From CAVWSM01 sp963757805 (lineage in GTDB: Bacteria > Actinomycetota > Actinomycetes > Jiangellales > Jiangellaceae): DNA of 64,000 bases. Within the stretch, counting starts at the first letter, position 1. Every line of letters starts with the position of its first letter. Under the pieces are notes generated by a model. It did no database searches. It had not been told where the DNA came from and was given only the letters and a program-made list of their open reading frames with translations. Position numbers and translations under genes: made by a program. Shown here in pieces: positions 25,729 through 33,670 of the stretch. The DNA is taken from positions 124,001-188,000 of the forward strand of contig CAVWSM010000021.1 in NCBI GenBank assembly GCA_963757805.1. The letters are read 5' to 3'.

Positions 25729-26571
25729 ATGGCGATCAGCAGCGAACCGGACCTCCGCGAGAAGGGCCTGCGCAAGAACACGGTCGGCCTTGTTGAGAGC
25801 GTCATCATTGGGCTGGCATCGACCGCCCCGGCGTACTCGCTCGCCGGCGACCATCGGATTCGTCGTCATCGCGGTCGGGATCCACGCCCCGGCGGGGCCT
25901 GGCCAAAGAGGACAGTGCGGAGGACGTGTTCTCTGCCATTGGGGACTCGGTGCTCGGCTCGTGGTCGTGGCTGTTGCTGCTGGCAATCGTCGTGTCGGCG
26001 GTGTCTTCGACCCAGACCACGATCCTGCCGACCGCACGTGGGACGTTGGCGATGGGTGTCTACAAGGCGCTACCGCGGCGATTTGCAGAAGTGCACCCGG
26101 TCTACAAGACCCCGTCGGTGTCCACGATCGTCATGGGCATCGTGGCGATCGTCTACTACGTCGGCCTCACCATCGTCAGCGAGAACGTGCTCGCCGACTC
26201 GATCCTGTCGCTCGGACTCGCGATCGCGTTCTACTACGGCATCACCGCGTTCTCTTGTGTCTGGTACTTCCGGCACACGCTCACGGCATCGTGGCAGTTG
26301 TTCGTCTTCCGTGGCCTCTTGCCGTTCCTGGGCGGCGTCATGCTCACCGGCGCGCTGATCAAGAGTGCGATTGACATGGCGGATCGCGAGTCACGGCTAG
26401 ACGGTGCTCTTCGACATCGGTGGTGCCTTCGTCCTTGGCGTTGGTGGGTTGCTGCTCGGTGTCGTGCTGATGACCCTGTGGTACGTGACCGAGGCGAGCC
26501 GGCCGTTCTTCAACGGCGAGACGCTCAATCGCGACACACCGGTGCTCGTCCACGAGGACGATCAGGGCTGA
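25729..26571 (+). pseudogene. APC-family amino acid permease with a large internal deletion
   Basis: The first part begins MAISSEPDLREKGLRKNTVG then LVESVIIGLASTAPAYSLA, with a shift near 25847 into TIGFVVIAVGIHAPA, typical of the first two helices of an APC permease. The next recognisable piece is the C-terminal third: SAEDVFSAIGDSVLGSWSWL, SSTQTTILPTARGTLAMG, VHPVYKTPSVSTIVMG and the last helices, ending after another shift near 26395 with LWYVTEASRPFFNGETLNRD. Roughly 250 residues (about 8 helices) are missing at about 25890-25910, so as sequenced it cannot transport. The 3' end overlaps the convergent regulator gene. Confidence 0.8.
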
Positions 26572-26939
26572 CCGTTGTCGGGGCGCGGCCGTCTGCGCGT
26601 CTGGAACCGAGGCGTCTTCCGGATCTGCGATATCCGCCGCTCGGTGAGTGCCTCAAATCCCGTGAGGATGCGGAGCTCGAGGTGGGCCGGCCAACGACGG
26701 CCGCCGTCATCTCGGGCATCCTCGAAGGGATGCGGAACAAGTGGGTCACCACCCTCTAGCTGATGCAGAACGACGTGGCAGCCGCCTGCCTCGATCAGCC
26801 TGGCGAGAGTCGCCCAGCGCGGGTCGACTGCAGCGTCCTCGATGCGCGCGATCGTCCTCGCGGACACACCGCTGCGCTCGGCGAGCTCGCGCTGGCTAAG
26901 GCCTGCGACACGTCGCACCGTGCGAACCAAGGTGGACAC
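26562..26939 (-). CDS. XRE-family helix-turn-helix regulator
   Basis: DNA-binding protein of about 125 residues beginning VSTLVRTVRRVAGLSQRELA, with the helix-turn-helix continuing ERSGVSARTIARIEDAAVDP, then a LARLIEAGGCHVVLHQLEGG strand and a C-terminal part rich in Arg and Pro. GTG 26939 has GAGGAC just upstream; the frame is open further up to 27173 but those residues look non-coding. The single-domain layout is seen in stand-alone regulators and antitoxins; no toxin partner is adjacent. Confidence 0.75.
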   Translation of the reverse strand: MSTLVRTVRRVAGLSQRELAERSGVSARTIARIEDAAVDPRWATLARLIEAGGCHVVLHQLEGGDPLVPHPFEDARDDGGRRWPAHLELRILTGFEALTERRISQIRKTPRFQTRRRPRPDNGQP

Positions 26940-27165
26940 GTCCTCGATGTAGGCAATCGCGCCAGTGTTGTAGAGACGCCGCTGATGACGGTTGCGGAGT
27001 TGCATTCTGAGGCGTCGGACAGGGGGTGGGTCGACGGGCATGGAACCGATTGCAGCCCGATCTGTCAATCCCGTCACTGGCCGTTGCTGGGTCTGTGGAT
27101 GGCCAGGGTGCGTCGACAGGCATTGTGGACGGACCCGAGGCGCCCGGGTACACGCTTTCGGGCGC

Positions 27166-27203
27166 CTACGCATCTGCGGACACTCTTGGCGGCAGATGCG
27201 TAG
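27166..27203. repeat. Palindromic intergenic repeat, copy 2 of 5
   Basis: Arms CTACGCATCTGC (27166-27177) and GCAGATGCGTAG (27192-27203), perfect, 14-nt spacer; pairing extends out by GCGC/GCGC (27162-27165 with 27204-27207). The 5' flank can also pair with an upstream GGCGCCCG (27139-27146), a competing hairpin. It lies downstream of the phosphohexomutase 3' end. Confidence 0.85.
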
Positions 27204-27230
27204 GCGCGCCGCAAACCTTTACCCTCCCGC

Positions 27231-27249
27231 GCCCCAATCCCGTTGGGGC
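27231..27249 (-). terminator. Hairpin just after the phosphohexomutase stop
   Basis: GCCCCAA (27231-27237) and TTGGGGC (27243-27249) form a 7-bp stem with a TCCCG loop, 5 nt beyond the stop codon on the minus strand. There is no T-run, as is usual for actinomycete terminators. The rest of the 26940-27254 gap holds only repeat copy 2. Confidence 0.6.
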
Positions 27250-27254
27250 AATGG

Positions 27255-28919
27255 TCAGAGGCCGAGCGCGGCGGCGAGATCGGTCTTGATCGCGTCGAGT
27301 CGGCGAGCCGCTTCAGCCCGGGCGGGCGCAACGTCCGGCCCCTCGACCGGCAGCACAACCTCGAGATAGCTCTTCAGCTTGGGCTCGGTGCCGCTGGGGC
27401 GCACGACCACCCGAGCGCCGGACGCGAGCCAGAGCCGCAGGCCCTCGGTCGGGGGGAGCCCGCCGACGCCTTCGGACAGGTCCTCGACCGACTCGACGGC
27501 GAGGCCGCCGAGCTGGGTCGGCGGGGCGGCGCGCAGGCGGTCGACAGCGGCAGGGATGGCCGCGAGGTCGTCGACGCGTACGGAGAGCTGGTCGGTGGCG
27601 TGCAGCCCGTACGTTCGCGCGATGTCGTCAAGCTCGTCTGCCAATGTGCGGCCTGCGGCCTGGAGCTGTGCGGCGAGCTCGGCGACCAGGACCGCAGCAG
27701 AGACGCCGTCCTTGTCACGTACGGCTTCTGGGTCGACGCAGTAGCCCAGCGCCTCCTCGTACCCGTACCGCAGACCCTGCACCTTCCCGACCCACTTGAA
27801 GCCGGTGAGCGTCTCGACATATCCCATACCGTGGCGTGCCGCGATCCGGCCGAGCAGCGACGACGACACGATCGAGCACGCGAAGACGTCGTGCGGCGAT
27901 GTCCCGCGGCGCAGGATGTGCACGGCGAGCAACGCACCGACCTCGTCACCGCGGAGCATCCGCCAACCACTGGGCGCATTTCGATTGGGGAACTTCGCGG
28001 CAACGGCGCAGCGATCGGCGTCGGGATCGTTCGCGAGCACGAGATCAGCATCGGCCGTCCGCGCAAGGTCGAGCGCGAGATCGATCGCGCCCGGTTCCTC
28101 GGGGTTGGGGAACGCGACCGTCGGGAACTCCGGGTCTGGCTCGGCCTGCGCCGGCACCACAAGCGGCGCCGTGAATCCCGCGCGTGTCAAGGCTTCCGCG
28201 AGCACCGGGCCGCCAACACCGTGTAGTGGCGTCGACACGATCCGCAGCTCACGCGGACCTTCGGGTGCGGGTAGCGACGCGACCCGGGCCAGATAGGGCG
28301 TCAGGACATCAGCGTCCTCGAGCACCCGCCATCCGCTGTCCGCGATTGGCACCGCCGCCAGCGGCCCGACAGCGTCGATCGCAGCCGAGATCTCGATGTC
28401 GGCCGGCGGGACGATCTGCGAGCCGTCGCCGAGATAGACCTTGTAGCCGTTGTCCTGCGGCGGGTTGTGCGACGCCGTCACCATGACACCTGCGTCGACG
28501 TCGAGGTGTCGGATGGCGTAGGCGAGCACGGGAGTGGGGAGCGGGCGCGGCAACACGTACGCGCGGAGCCCGGCACCGAGCATCACCGCAGCGGTGTCGC
28601 GGGCAAACACGTCTGACTTGTGCCGGGCGTCGAAGCCGATGACGACGGACTCGCCGCCGTGCGCGCGCAAATAGGACGCCAAGCCCGCGGCCGCCCTGAT
28701 CACGACAACGCGGTTCATGCGGTTGGGCCCGGCGCCGAGCGCGCCCCGCAGACCAGCAGTCCCGAACTCCAACCGCCCGGCGAACCGGTCACCCAAGTCG
28801 GCAAGCGCCGCCGAGTCGCCTGCCTCGGCGCGCTCCAGCACGTCAGCGAGCTCCGCGCGCGTGTCCTGGTCGGGGTCCTCGGCAAGCCAGGCTCGCGCCT
28901 GCTCCAGCACGTCAGTCAC
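27255..28919 (-). CDS. Phosphohexomutase (phosphoglucomutase/phosphomannomutase family)
   Basis: Alpha-D-phosphohexomutase of 554 residues moving phosphate between C1 and C6 (or C5 for pentoses). Active-site Ser is in VMVTASHNPPQDNGYK near residue 140, Mg2+ loop in ANDPDADRCAV near 294, sugar-binding GDEVGALLA and EEALGYCVD, and the phosphate-binding VVRPSGTEPKLKSYLE near the C-terminus. GTG 28919 is preceded by GGGAAGG. Directly downstream of the purine nucleoside phosphorylase gene, it may act on the (deoxy)ribose-1-phosphate that enzyme makes, a known phosphopentomutase-type side role; sugar specificity cannot be read here. Confidence 0.92.
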   Translation of the reverse strand: MTDVLEQARAWLAEDPDQDTRAELADVLERAEAGDSAALADLGDRFAGRLEFGTAGLRGALGAGPNRMNRVVVIRAAAGLASYLRAHGGESVVIGFDARHKSDVFARDTAAVMLGAGLRAYVLPRPLPTPVLAYAIRHLDVDAGVMVTASHNPPQDNGYKVYLGDGSQIVPPADIEISAAIDAVGPLAAVPIADSGWRVLEDADVLTPYLARVASLPAPEGPRELRIVSTPLHGVGGPVLAEALTRAGFTAPLVVPAQAEPDPEFPTVAFPNPEEPGAIDLALDLARTADADLVLANDPDADRCAVAAKFPNRNAPSGWRMLRGDEVGALLAVHILRRGTSPHDVFACSIVSSSLLGRIAARHGMGYVETLTGFKWVGKVQGLRYGYEEALGYCVDPEAVRDKDGVSAAVLVAELAAQLQAAGRTLADELDDIARTYGLHATDQLSVRVDDLAAIPAAVDRLRAAPPTQLGGLAVESVEDLSEGVGGLPPTEGLRLWLASGARVVVRPSGTEPKLKSYLEVVLPVEGPDVAPARAEAARRLDAIKTDLAAALGL

Positions 28920-28938
28920 GAGAGCGTCCGCCTTCCCT

Positions 28939-29762
28939 TTAGAGCCGGCGCAGTACGTCCGCCAGCAACTTGCCCATGCGCTCCGCAGCCGACCGCCCGG
29001 CCGCAAGGACCTCTTCGTGGTTGAGCGGCTCACCTGTCATGCCGGCGGCGAGGTTGGTCACCAAGGACAGGCCGAGCACCTCGGCTCCGACTTCCCTTGC
29101 CGCGATTGCCTCCAACGTCGTCGACATCCCCACAAGTGTTCCGCCGATCGCGCGCACCATGCCGATCTCGGCGGGTGTCTCGTAGTGCGGCCCGGGGAAC
29201 TGCACGTACACCCCCTCGGACAGGCTGGGGTCGACCTCACGGCAGAGGGACCGCAGCCGGGTGGAGTAGAGGTCGGTGAGATCCACGAACCGTGCTCCGA
29301 CGAGCGGCGAGCGGCCGGTCAGGTTGATGTGGTCGCTGATCAGCACCGGCGTGCCAGGACGCCACGAGGGGTCGAGGCCGCCGCATCCGTTGGTCAGCAC
29401 GACAACACGGCAGCCGGCCTCGACGGCCGTACGGACTCCGTGTACGACCGGGGCGACGCCGCGGCCCTCGTACAGGTGCGTCCGTCCCAACATCACCAGC
29501 ACCCGACGCTCGCCGACAGCGACCGAGCGCACGCGTCCGGCATGCCCGGCAACGGCAGGCGGGGCAAAGCCGGGCACTTCCGTCACAGGGAACTCGACCA
29601 TGGTTTTGCCGAGGAGATCAGCGGCCGGCACCCAGCCGGATCCCAGAACCACAACAGCGTCGTGCGTCTCGACCCCGGTCAGCCGGCGCAGGGATTCGGC
29701 GGCCTCGGCAGCGAGCTGGTAGGGATCCTCCAGGCGTGCTGGATCATTTCTTGGGGCGTCAC
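28939..29762 (-). pseudogene. Purine-nucleoside phosphorylase; start region frameshifted
   Basis: Trimeric-type PNP cleaving inosine and guanosine with phosphate. Conserved: VVVLGSGWVPAADLLGK near residue 45, LGRTHLYEGRG (phosphate contact), TNGCGGLDPSWRPGTPVLI, QFPGPHYETPAE and MSTTLEAIAARE. The N-terminal helix DPYQLAAEAAESLRRLTGV is encoded from about 29732, but in that frame no start codon lies upstream. GTG 29762 or ATG 29747 reach it only with a one-base shift near 29735, so the start is damaged or miscalled. Nineteen bases separate it from the phosphohexomutase start. Confidence 0.88.
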
Positions 29763-29780
29763 AGCGCGGACGCTACCCGG

Positions 29781-30233
29781 TCAGGGCCCGACTGACCTGC
29801 AGGGCCGTCCGCGAAGCCCGTAGACATAGTCGTCGGGTGCCCCCGCCCGCTCCGCGGCTTCGGCGAGGATCCCGAGATAGCGGGCGCTCGGCAAGCCGCC
29901 CTCGTACGCGTTGAGAACGTAGGTCCAGGCCACCTGCTCGCCGTCGAGCGTCTCCACCCGCATGCGGTGCTTGCTGTAGAGCCCGGTCTCAGCGCTCTCC
30001 CACCGGTCGAGCGCCTGCTCGTCGGCGGGCATGAGGTCGTACAGCGCGACGAACACCTGCTCCAGCGGGTCCTCGACGAGCGTCGCGATCGCGCCTTCCC
30101 AGCCGAGGTCCTCGCCGCCGAACGTCAACCGCCAACCGATGAGCCACCCCGTGCCACGCTGCGGCGAGTGCGGGCAGCGTAGGGCCATCTGCTCCGGATC
30201 GAGGTTCGAGGCGTACGCCGCGTACAGGCTCAC
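29781..30233 (-). CDS. Gamma-glutamylcyclotransferase-fold protein
   Basis: Cytosolic protein of 150 residues opening with YAAYASNLDPEQMALRCP (the YGSNL-type substrate loop), then GWRLTFGGEDLGWEGAIATL, DLMPADEQALDRWESAE with the catalytic-type Glu, and WTYVLNAYEGGLPSARYLG. The family includes gamma-glutamylcyclotransferases and other amide-cleaving members; the substrate is unassigned. The gene diverges from lpdA, and the 60-nt gap holds a perfect 15-bp tandem repeat. Confidence 0.87.
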   Translation of the reverse strand: MSLYAAYASNLDPEQMALRCPHSPQRGTGWLIGWRLTFGGEDLGWEGAIATLVEDPLEQVFVALYDLMPADEQALDRWESAETGLYSKHRMRVETLDGEQVAWTYVLNAYEGGLPSARYLGILAEAAERAGAPDDYVYGLRGRPCRSVGP

Positions 30234-30244
30234 GGAGCGTCAGA

Positions 30245-30274
30245 CTATCCGGACTGATCCTATCCGGACTGATC
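30245..30274. repeat. Perfect 15-bp tandem duplication in a divergent promoter
   Basis: CTATCCGGACTGATC at 30245-30259 and again at 30260-30274, directly abutting, between the gamma-glutamylcyclotransferase-like start (30233) and lpdA start (30294). Each unit contains TCCGGA. A direct repeat in the middle of a divergent promoter is a plausible regulator site, or a recent slippage event. Confidence 0.7.
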
Positions 30275-30293
30275 AATGGGGCTGTACGGGAGA

Positions 30294-31695
30294 ATGGACC
30301 GCGTGACGCGGATCGTGATTATCGGCGGTGGGCCAGGCGGCTACGAGGCGGCCCTGGTGGCGGCCCAGCTCGGCGGTGAGGTGACCGTCATCGAGAGCGA
30401 TGGTCTGGGCGGCTCGACCGTGCTCACCGACTGTGTGCCGAGCAAGACGCTGATCGCGACCGCCGAGGTGATGACCGAAGTGGCCGGCGCCTCAGAGCTG
30501 GGGGTGCGGTTCGCCGACCCGTCCGGCGACGACGGCGAGGTCACTACCGACCTGGGTGTCGTCAATGCGCGCGTCAAGGCGCTGGCATTGGCCCAGTCAG
30601 AGGACATCGCGGCCCGGCTGGCGCGGGAGGGCATCGAGGTCGTACGCGGACGGGGTCGGCTCGACGGTCCGCAGCGTGTCGTGGCGACTGCCGCCGAAGG
30701 CGGCGAGCAGGCGTACGACGCCGACGCGGTGCTGATCGCGACGGGCGCGTCGCCGCGGCTGCTTCCCGACGCGATGCCCGACGGTGAGCGGATCCTCACG
30801 TGGACTCAGCTGTACGACCTTGCCGAGCTGCCTGAGCATCTCGTGGTCGTCGGGTCAGGTGTGACGGGCGCGGAGTTCGCCAGCGCCTACCGGGCGCTCG
30901 GGGCCGAGGTCACCCTCGTCTCGTCGCGCGATCGCGTGCTGCCCCATGAGGACGAGGATGCGGCACTCGTCCTCGGTGACGTCTTCAAGGCGCGGGGCAT
31001 GAATGTCCTGTCCCGGTCGCGGGCGGTCGGCGTGTCTCGTACGGGCGACGGGGTCGAGGTCACGCTCACCGACGGTCGTACGGTGTCGGGCTCGCATTGC
31101 CTGATGGCCGTCGGCTCGATCCCCAACACCGCCGACATGGGGCTCGAGGAGGCAGGTGTTGCACTCGGGCAAGGTGGCGAATGTCACCGTCGACCGGGTG
31201 TCGCGGACGTCGGCGCGAAGTGTCTACGCCGCGGGCGACTGCACTGGCGTGCTGTTGCTGGCCAGCGTTGCCGCGATGCAAGGGCGCATCGCGATGTGGC
31301 ACGCGCTCGGCGACGCGGTGACGCCGCTCGACTTGCACAGTGTGTCCGCCAACGTGTTTACGGCGCCCGAGATCGCCAGCGTGGGGTGGAGTCAGGCGTC
31401 TATCGATGCGGGGGAGATCCCGGCGCGGACGGTCAAGCTGCCGCTGGCGACCAATGCGCGCGCCAAGATGCAGGGCATCCGTGAGGGCTTCGTCAAGCTG
31501 TTCTGCCGACCTGGCACCGGCATCATCGTCGGTGGGGTGATCGTCGCGCCGCGCGCCAGCGAGCTGATCCACCCGATCTCAGTCGCGGTGGAGTGCAACC
31601 TGACGGTCGACCAGATGGCGCACGCGTTCACGGTCTACCCGTCGCTGTCCGGCTCGGTGGCCGAGGCGGCGCGGCAACTCCACACGCGCGACTGA
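30294..31695 (+). pseudogene. lpdA: LpdA-type NAD(P)H:quinone-reductase-like flavoprotein, one frameshift
   Basis: Pyridine-nucleotide-disulphide-oxidoreductase-fold flavoprotein of about 467 residues: FAD motif IVIIGGGPGGYEAALVAAQL, NAD motif VVVGSGVTGAEFASAY near residue 185, and after the break SVYAAGDCTGVLLLASVAAM and the dimerisation domain. The redox-disulphide position reads GGSTVLTDCVPSK: only the second Cys remains, as in the mycobacterial LpdA branch rather than true lipoamide dehydrogenase. The frame breaks near 31180 (ALGQGG into NVTVDRVSRTS). The remaining sequence is complete, so one indel error is likely. The promoter holds a tandem repeat. Confidence 0.85.
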
Positions 31696-31754
31696 GCCGC
31701 AGGGGTCAAGACAAGCGGAGGGTCGGCGGTACGGGGGGTGAAGGTCGCGAACCG

Positions 31755-31792
31755 CTACGCAACTGCTGCCACATGTGCCGGCAGATGCGTAG
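31755..31792. repeat. Palindromic intergenic repeat, copy 3 of 5
   Basis: Arms CTACGCAACTGC (31755-31766) and GCAGATGCGTAG (31781-31792) with one mismatch and the same 14-nt spacer; pairing continues out by CCG/CGG. It lies between the convergent ends of lpdA and the TPM gene. The 3' flank GCGGCC(A)TG resembles that of copy 1. Confidence 0.82.
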
Positions 31793-31832
31793 CGGCCATG
31801 CACCGCGCGTCTTGCCCCGACAGCGCCACGCG

Positions 31833-33113
31833 CTAGAAGCCGCCGAAGTCCCCGCCGCCGAAGTCGCCGCCACCGAAGTCGCCGCCACCCCAGCCACCAC
31901 CACCGCCGAAGTCGCCGCCGCCCCAATCGCCCCCGGAGTCGCCGCCGCCTCCGGAGTCGCCGCCACCGTAATCCCCGCCGTAGAAGCCGGGACCGCCCCA
32001 CATCGACCCGAGGAGCGTGCCGATGAACAGACCGCTGAACAAGTCGGCGCCGTAGTAGCCGCCGGCGTACGGGCCGTAGGTGGGCGACTCCCAGTACGGG
32101 CGCTCCCGACCGCCCACGGTGACGGTGCGGCTCATGGGGTCGAGCCCATCGTGGATGCGCTGCGCGTCGGCCGCGCACGCCGGCACCGGGCGGGCGACGC
32201 CGCCCGGCGGCTGCCACTCGACGTCCTCGACGCTCGGTCCGTGCCGCGGGTCGAAGAAACACGGCGGGCGACGTTCGGGGAGCGGCTTGCCCTCGTCTCG
32301 GGCGGAAACGACCGCGAGCAGCCAGCGGCCCTCTTCGAGCATGTGGGTCACCGGAGTCACGTCGCCCGGGTGCTTGGCGTTGGCGGTCGCGTCCTTTGCC
32401 TGCTCGTACAGCTCGAGCGCTCGGCCGAAGTCCTCGCGCGTTTCCGCGGGAACGTTGGGGTCGAGCAGGTCGACCTCGAGCCGATCGAGCTCCTCGCCGT
32501 AGGCGGTGATGTCCTCGTCGAGCATCGTGCGCAACTTGGCGAGTACGGCGGCCTCTTCGGCCTGCTCACGCGCGCGCTTGCGGCGGCGGTAGATCACGAA
32601 GCCAAGCCCTCCTGCGCCGGCGAGGACTGCGAGGGTGAGCAGGCTGCTGCTTCCGCCGCCGTCTCCGTTGGACGAGGAATCAGACGACCCCCCGGACTGA
32701 CCGGCCTCCCCGCTCGCGCGCCGCCTCGATCCGGTCGAAGTAGCCGTCGACGAACAGCACCGGGTCACCACCGGCGTCGTTCCATGCGTCGACCGCGAAG
32801 TCGGTTCGAAGAGCGCTGACGGCACCGCCGTGCTTCGCCGTCCTGGTTGTCGATGACGAAGACGTAGATCCCGGCGCTGGTTGCCGTTGGCGTCACGCAG
32901 CGCGTTGATCAGCTCCGTCCCGTCGCTGAAGTCGTTGCGCACCGTTCCCGGCAGGAAGGCGACCCAGGCGTCATTAGCGCTGGCACGCTCGTCCAACCGG
33001 GTGCGATCAGTGTCGGGCACTGACTCGGCGTAGTCCGGGTGGACGACGACGCGTCCGCCTCGCAGAAGCTGCTCGGCCGCCTGCGTCGACAATCGCGGCC
33101 ATACCCTCATCAT
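31833..33113 (-). pseudogene. TPM-domain membrane protein, frameshifted
   Basis: The TPM (YgcG-like) domain is read in pieces: WPRLSTQAAEQLLRGGRVVV and NDAWVAFLPGTV, then in another frame AGIYVFVIDNQDG (shift near 32893), then TDFAVDAWNDAGGDPVLFVD and GYFDRIEAARE (shift near 32825), then back near 32705. One transmembrane helix follows (LLTLAVLAGAGGLGFVIY) with basic RRRKRAREQ, a coiled-coil-like acidic stretch, and a Gly-rich tail of GGDFGGG repeats. No signal peptide is seen at the present start. At least three indels. A second TPM gene lies at 41.3-43.3 kb. Confidence 0.75.
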
Positions 33114-33138
33114 CCCTCGCCGGGCCCACCCGGTGTTA

Positions 33139-33663
33139 CTAGGGAACGTGTGTGAGCGCCCAGACGTCCCCGGTGCCGCTGTCGATCAAGGCCGCACCGG
33201 TGACGTGCGCCACAAGCGGCAGGACCGCGTACGCCGCTGCCGCGAACTCGCCGAGCTGGTCGGTGCGGATCCGCGGGACGACGGTGGAGTGGGCGAGCCA
33301 GGTGCCGGGTACGTACCGCTCATGGACGGTGGCGCCTGCCTTCCGTACGGCCTCATCGACCGCGACCTGCCGGGCGAGGACGTCCTCGTCGACTGCTGGA
33401 GCCAGCCAGCCTACGCCGCGTGGGAACGTACCGACTCCGAGGAACGTGAGCGTGATCGGCGGCCCAGGGGGCAGCTCCTCGATGGCGTCGCGGACGGCGG
33501 GGAGGTCCCAGGCGCGCAGGACGGAGTACGACAGGTGCGGCCGGTGTCGACGGTGCGTGTGCTCGCGGAGCGTCCCGATGCCGACCCGCTCGAGCCGGTC
33601 CCAGAGCTGGCGCAGCGCGGCGTCGGCCTCCTGGTCGAAGAGCAGGCACACGCCCAGCGCCAC
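33139..33663 (-). CDS. 2'-5' RNA ligase / 2H phosphoesterase family protein
   Basis: Cytosolic 174-residue 2H-superfamily protein. The two H-x-T/S catalytic motifs are present as RPHLSYSVLRAW near residue 41 and AHSTVVPRI near 125, surrounded by the usual strands ITLTFLGVGTFP and GVCLLFDQEADAAL. Family members ligate or hydrolyse 2'-5' or cyclic phosphodiester bonds in RNA; the physiological substrate is unknown. It lies 7 nt before the end of the carboxylase gene region, downstream on the same strand as accA. Confidence 0.85.
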   Translation of the reverse strand: MALGVCLLFDQEADAALRQLWDRLERVGIGTLREHTHRRHRPHLSYSVLRAWDLPAVRDAIEELPPGPPITLTFLGVGTFPRGVGWLAPAVDEDVLARQVAVDEAVRKAGATVHERYVPGTWLAHSTVVPRIRTDQLGEFAAAAYAVLPLVAHVTGAALIDSGTGDVWALTHVP

Positions 33664-33670
33664 GCGAAGC

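Noticed and set aside
26562..26939. XRE regulator as half of a toxin-antitoxin pair
   Set aside because: No partner gene adjacent; the APC remnant beside it is a permease.
31833..31960. Gly-rich repeat tail resembling PE_PGRS proteins
   Set aside because: It is the C-terminal tail of a TPM-domain protein (GGDFGGG repeats) with no PE motif.
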